Shown here: positions 8,083 to 9,242 of the stretch, one piece after another
How positions within the stretch are numbered: position 1 is the stretch's first letter
Layout: every line of letters begins with the position of its first letter
Source of the DNA: Pseudomonadota bacterium
GTDB taxonomy: Bacteria; Pseudomonadota; Gammaproteobacteria; Xanthomonadales; Xanthomonadaceae
Direction: 5' to 3'
Assembly: GCA_023423855.1 (NCBI GenBank)
Contig: JAFAEU010000161.1
Coordinates: forward strand, 1-9,242
DNA: 9,242 nt
The notes under the pieces: generated by a model
Seen by the model: the letters and a program-made list of their open reading frames with translations, nothing else
Databases searched by the model: none
What the model was told of the DNA's origin: nothing
Translations under genes and position numbers: made by a program

Positions 8083-8110
8083 ATTCTATCGTCCGCGCCC
8101 GGGTTGTCAT
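8083..8110 (-). promoter_or_regulatory. Sigma70-like promoter of the oxygenase gene
   Basis: Reading the - strand, ATGACA (8110-8105) and TAGAAT (8088-8083) are 16 bp apart, each one base off consensus. The ATG follows the -10 by 6 bp, so the start of transcription should coincide with the start codon. The -35 equals the TGTCAT motif found at the ends of the nearby repeats. Confidence 0.55.
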
Positions 8111-8140
8111 TGCAGGTGCATGGCCCGGCGTCGCGCGTGC

Positions 8141-8204
8141 GCCGTGGCCCTGTCATGCCGTGGCCCAGTAATGTCGTGACCCTGTCATGCCGTGGCCCTG
8201 TCAT
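8141..8204 (+). repeat. 16-bp tandem repeat, four units
   Basis: Four adjoining units start at 8141, 8157, 8173 and 8189. Units 1 and 4 are GCCGTGGCCCTGTCAT; unit 2 differs at two positions (AGTAAT end) and unit 3 at two (GTCGTGA start). The last unit runs straight into the palindromic repeat, and every unit carries a version of that repeat's CCTGTCAT head. Confidence 0.92.
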
Positions 8205-8283
8205 TTCGACCGCAGGGAGAAATCTTCTCGCCGGAGACGGGCACCGTGCACGGAGCGAGATTTCTCCCTGCGGTCGACATGAC
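8197..8283. repeat. Palindromic intergenic repeat, TTTC family, copy 2
   Basis: Arms 8200-8225 and 8258-8283 are inverted copies of 26 nt with one mismatch and enclose a 32-nt centre. The centre differs from that of the copy at 1028-1103 while the arms are nearly identical, so selection or recent spread acts on the arms. Confidence 0.88.
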
Positions 8284-8293
8284 AATCCATGAG

Positions 8294-8313
8294 GGCGGGG
8301 CCTTCGCCCCGCC
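8294..8313. repeat. Perfect GC hairpin in the divergent spacer
   Basis: GGCGGGGC (8294-8301) and GCCCCGCC (8306-8313) form an 8-bp stem with a CTTC loop, 10 bp after the palindromic repeat. There is no T tract, and no gene ends here, so a terminator role is doubtful. Confidence 0.6.
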
Positions 8314-8495
8314 GGCTCCGGTGGAACCTCCCGGCCTCGGCAGCCGTGTCCCGGCCAATGCGACATCCGCGTGAAGGCCGACATTCCGATTCGGCATGTG
8401 CAGCCAACCAATGCGCCTGCGCGGATAACGTCCGCTTTACCCGCGGCGCCCGTCCCTGTCGTACACAAGTTCCCGGCCCGGAAGGAGGACGAACG

Positions 8496-9242
8496 ATGCG
8501 GATCACCATCATCGGCGCGGGGTTCAGCGGCGTCGCGCTCGCCGCGGCGCTCAAGCGCAGCGCGCCGGCGGGCACGACGGTGTACCTGGTCGGCGTGGAC
8601 GGCAACTACGGCGGCGGCGTCGCCTACGGCGATGCGCGGCCCGAGCACGTGCTGAACGTGCGCGCGCGCGACCTCGGCCTGTCGCCGGACGACCCGGAGA
8701 ACTTCGCCGACTGGTTCAACCTCGGCGAACGCGGGCGCGCCGGCTTCCTGCCGCGCCAGCTCTACGGCGACTACCTGCGCGACCGCCTGCACGCGCTGGC
8801 CACCGCCGACGGCGTGCGCGTGCACGAGGTGCGGCGCGAAGCGGTGGCGATCGACCGCTACGACGGCGCGCTGCACGTGCAGCTCGACGACGGCGTCGCG
8901 ATCGTCAGCGACCGCGTGGTGCTGGCGGTGGGCGCGCTGCCGCCGCCGCCGCTGGCCGGCGTCGGTCCGCGCCTGGCCGTGCATCCGCGCTACATCGGCT
9001 GGCCGTGGCAGGAGCGCGTGATCGAGCGCATCGACCCCGATGCGCGCATCCTGGTGGTCGGCACCGGGCTGACCATGGCCGACGTCGCCGCGACCCTACG
9101 CCAGCGCGGCCACCGCGGGCGCATCGACGCGCTGTCGCGGCACGGCCTGCTGCCGCAGCGCCACGCCGAGCTGCCGCTGCCGGTGGCCGACCTGCCGCCG
9201 GGCATCCGCCAGGCGCTGGCCGAGCACGACCTGCGCGAACTG
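8496..9242 (+). CDS. FAD/NAD(P)-binding oxidoreductase, 3' partial
   Basis: The frame is open from ATG 8496 to the right edge, giving the first 249 residues. AAGGAGG (8482-8488) lies 7 bp before the ATG, a strong ribosome binding site. The start MRITIIGAGFSGVALAAAL carries the GxGxxG FAD-binding fold (G7, G9, G12). GGGVAYGDARPEHVLNVRA (39-57) matches the G-AY-(x)n-P-x-H-hLNV pattern of the FAD-NAD(P)-binding family that includes E. coli YdhS. A second dinucleotide fold starts at ILVVGTGLTMAD (185-196), probably for NAD(P)H. Family members are usually 450-550 residues, so about half is visible. The substrate is unknown. It diverges from the oxygenase gene; both could be redox enzymes of one process, but the repeat-filled gap gives no support for co-regulation. 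Confidence 0.9.
   Translation, partial: MRITIIGAGFSGVALAAALKRSAPAGTTVYLVGVDGNYGGGVAYGDARPEHVLNVRARDLGLSPDDPENFADWFNLGERGRAGFLPRQLYGDYLRDRLHALATADGVRVHEVRREAVAIDRYDGALHVQLDDGVAIVSDRVVLAVGALPPPPLAGVGPRLAVHPRYIGWPWQERVIERIDPDARILVVGTGLTMADVAATLRQRGHRGRIDALSRHGLLPQRHAELPLPVADLPPGIRQALAEHDLREL

Larger units (their letters stand above)
8077..8495. other. Repeat-rich spacer between divergent genes
   Basis: This 419-bp stretch holds the oxygenase promoter (8083-8110), a 16-bp tandem repeat (8141-8204), a palindromic repeat (8197-8283) and a GC hairpin (8294-8313). From 8314 on I see only a small inverted repeat GCGGA/TCCGC (8421-8435) and the ribosome binding site of the FAD protein gene (8482-8488). 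No clear promoter for that gene and no further gene are visible. Confidence 0.75.

Noticed and set aside
8141..8283. CRISPR-like array
   Set aside because: The 16-bp units adjoin without spacers and the palindrome copies are isolated, so there is no repeat-spacer structure. No cas gene is seen.
7375..8292. 305-codon open frame on the + strand opposite the oxygenase
   Set aside because: It is antisense to the oxygenase gene, which has a good promoter, and its end runs into the tandem and palindromic repeats.
8421..8435. Operator GCGGA-TAACG-TCCGC upstream of the FAD protein gene
   Set aside because: Five-base arms are likely by chance in DNA of this composition, and no promoter could be placed with confidence beside it.
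7809..8984. 391-codon open frame on the - strand across the spacer and FAD gene
   Set aside because: It would cover the repeats and the whole start of the FAD protein gene, which has a strong ribosome binding site and a classic GxGxxG start.

Overview
The window is GC-rich DNA (roughly 70% G+C by eye) from a gammaproteobacterium. It is most likely a member of the Xanthomonadaceae/Lysobacteraceae such as Lysobacter or Luteimonas. The evidence is the codon use, the tandem exbD genes next to pdxJ, a PA0069-type radical SAM gene, and intergenic inverted repeats of the GTCAT... type. The assignment rests on gene content and remembered synteny, not on a search.

Left part (1-1720): three ExbD/TolR-family genes on the + strand. 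The first is cut by the left edge. The second follows 15 bp later and shares a 97-bp identical start with the first. The third lies 469 bp downstream, behind an intrinsic terminator and a palindromic repeat, and has its own promoter and ribosome binding site. They would supply the ExbD subunit of TonB-ExbB-ExbD energisers of outer-membrane uptake; tonB and exbB are expected just left of the window.

Middle (1815-5719): on the - strand a small two-helix membrane protein gene precedes pdxJ (vitamin B6 synthesis), and upstream of them lies a cardiolipin synthase gene (cls). A palindromic repeat separates cls from the membrane protein gene. The gene for a PA0069-family radical SAM protein diverges from cls across about 56 bp holding overlapping -10 elements.

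Right part (5720-9242): a PAS-histidine kinase gene and a single-domain response regulator gene form a two-gene operon that resembles the output half of bacterial phytochrome systems but has no light-sensing module. A convergent gene encodes a 2OG-Fe(II) oxygenase-like protein. A 419-bp repeat-rich spacer follows, and then the start of an FAD/NAD(P)-binding oxidoreductase gene cut by the right edge.

I did not find an obviously new multi-gene system. The most interesting signals are in the repeats. Two repeat families turn out to be variants of one 29-nt hairpin, and all six differences between the reference arms fall into three compensatory base pairs. The head of one copy is multiplied as a 16-bp tandem repeat. 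A similar motif supplies the likely -35 box of the oxygenase gene. Two genes and one mini-ORF also look as if they start without a leader.
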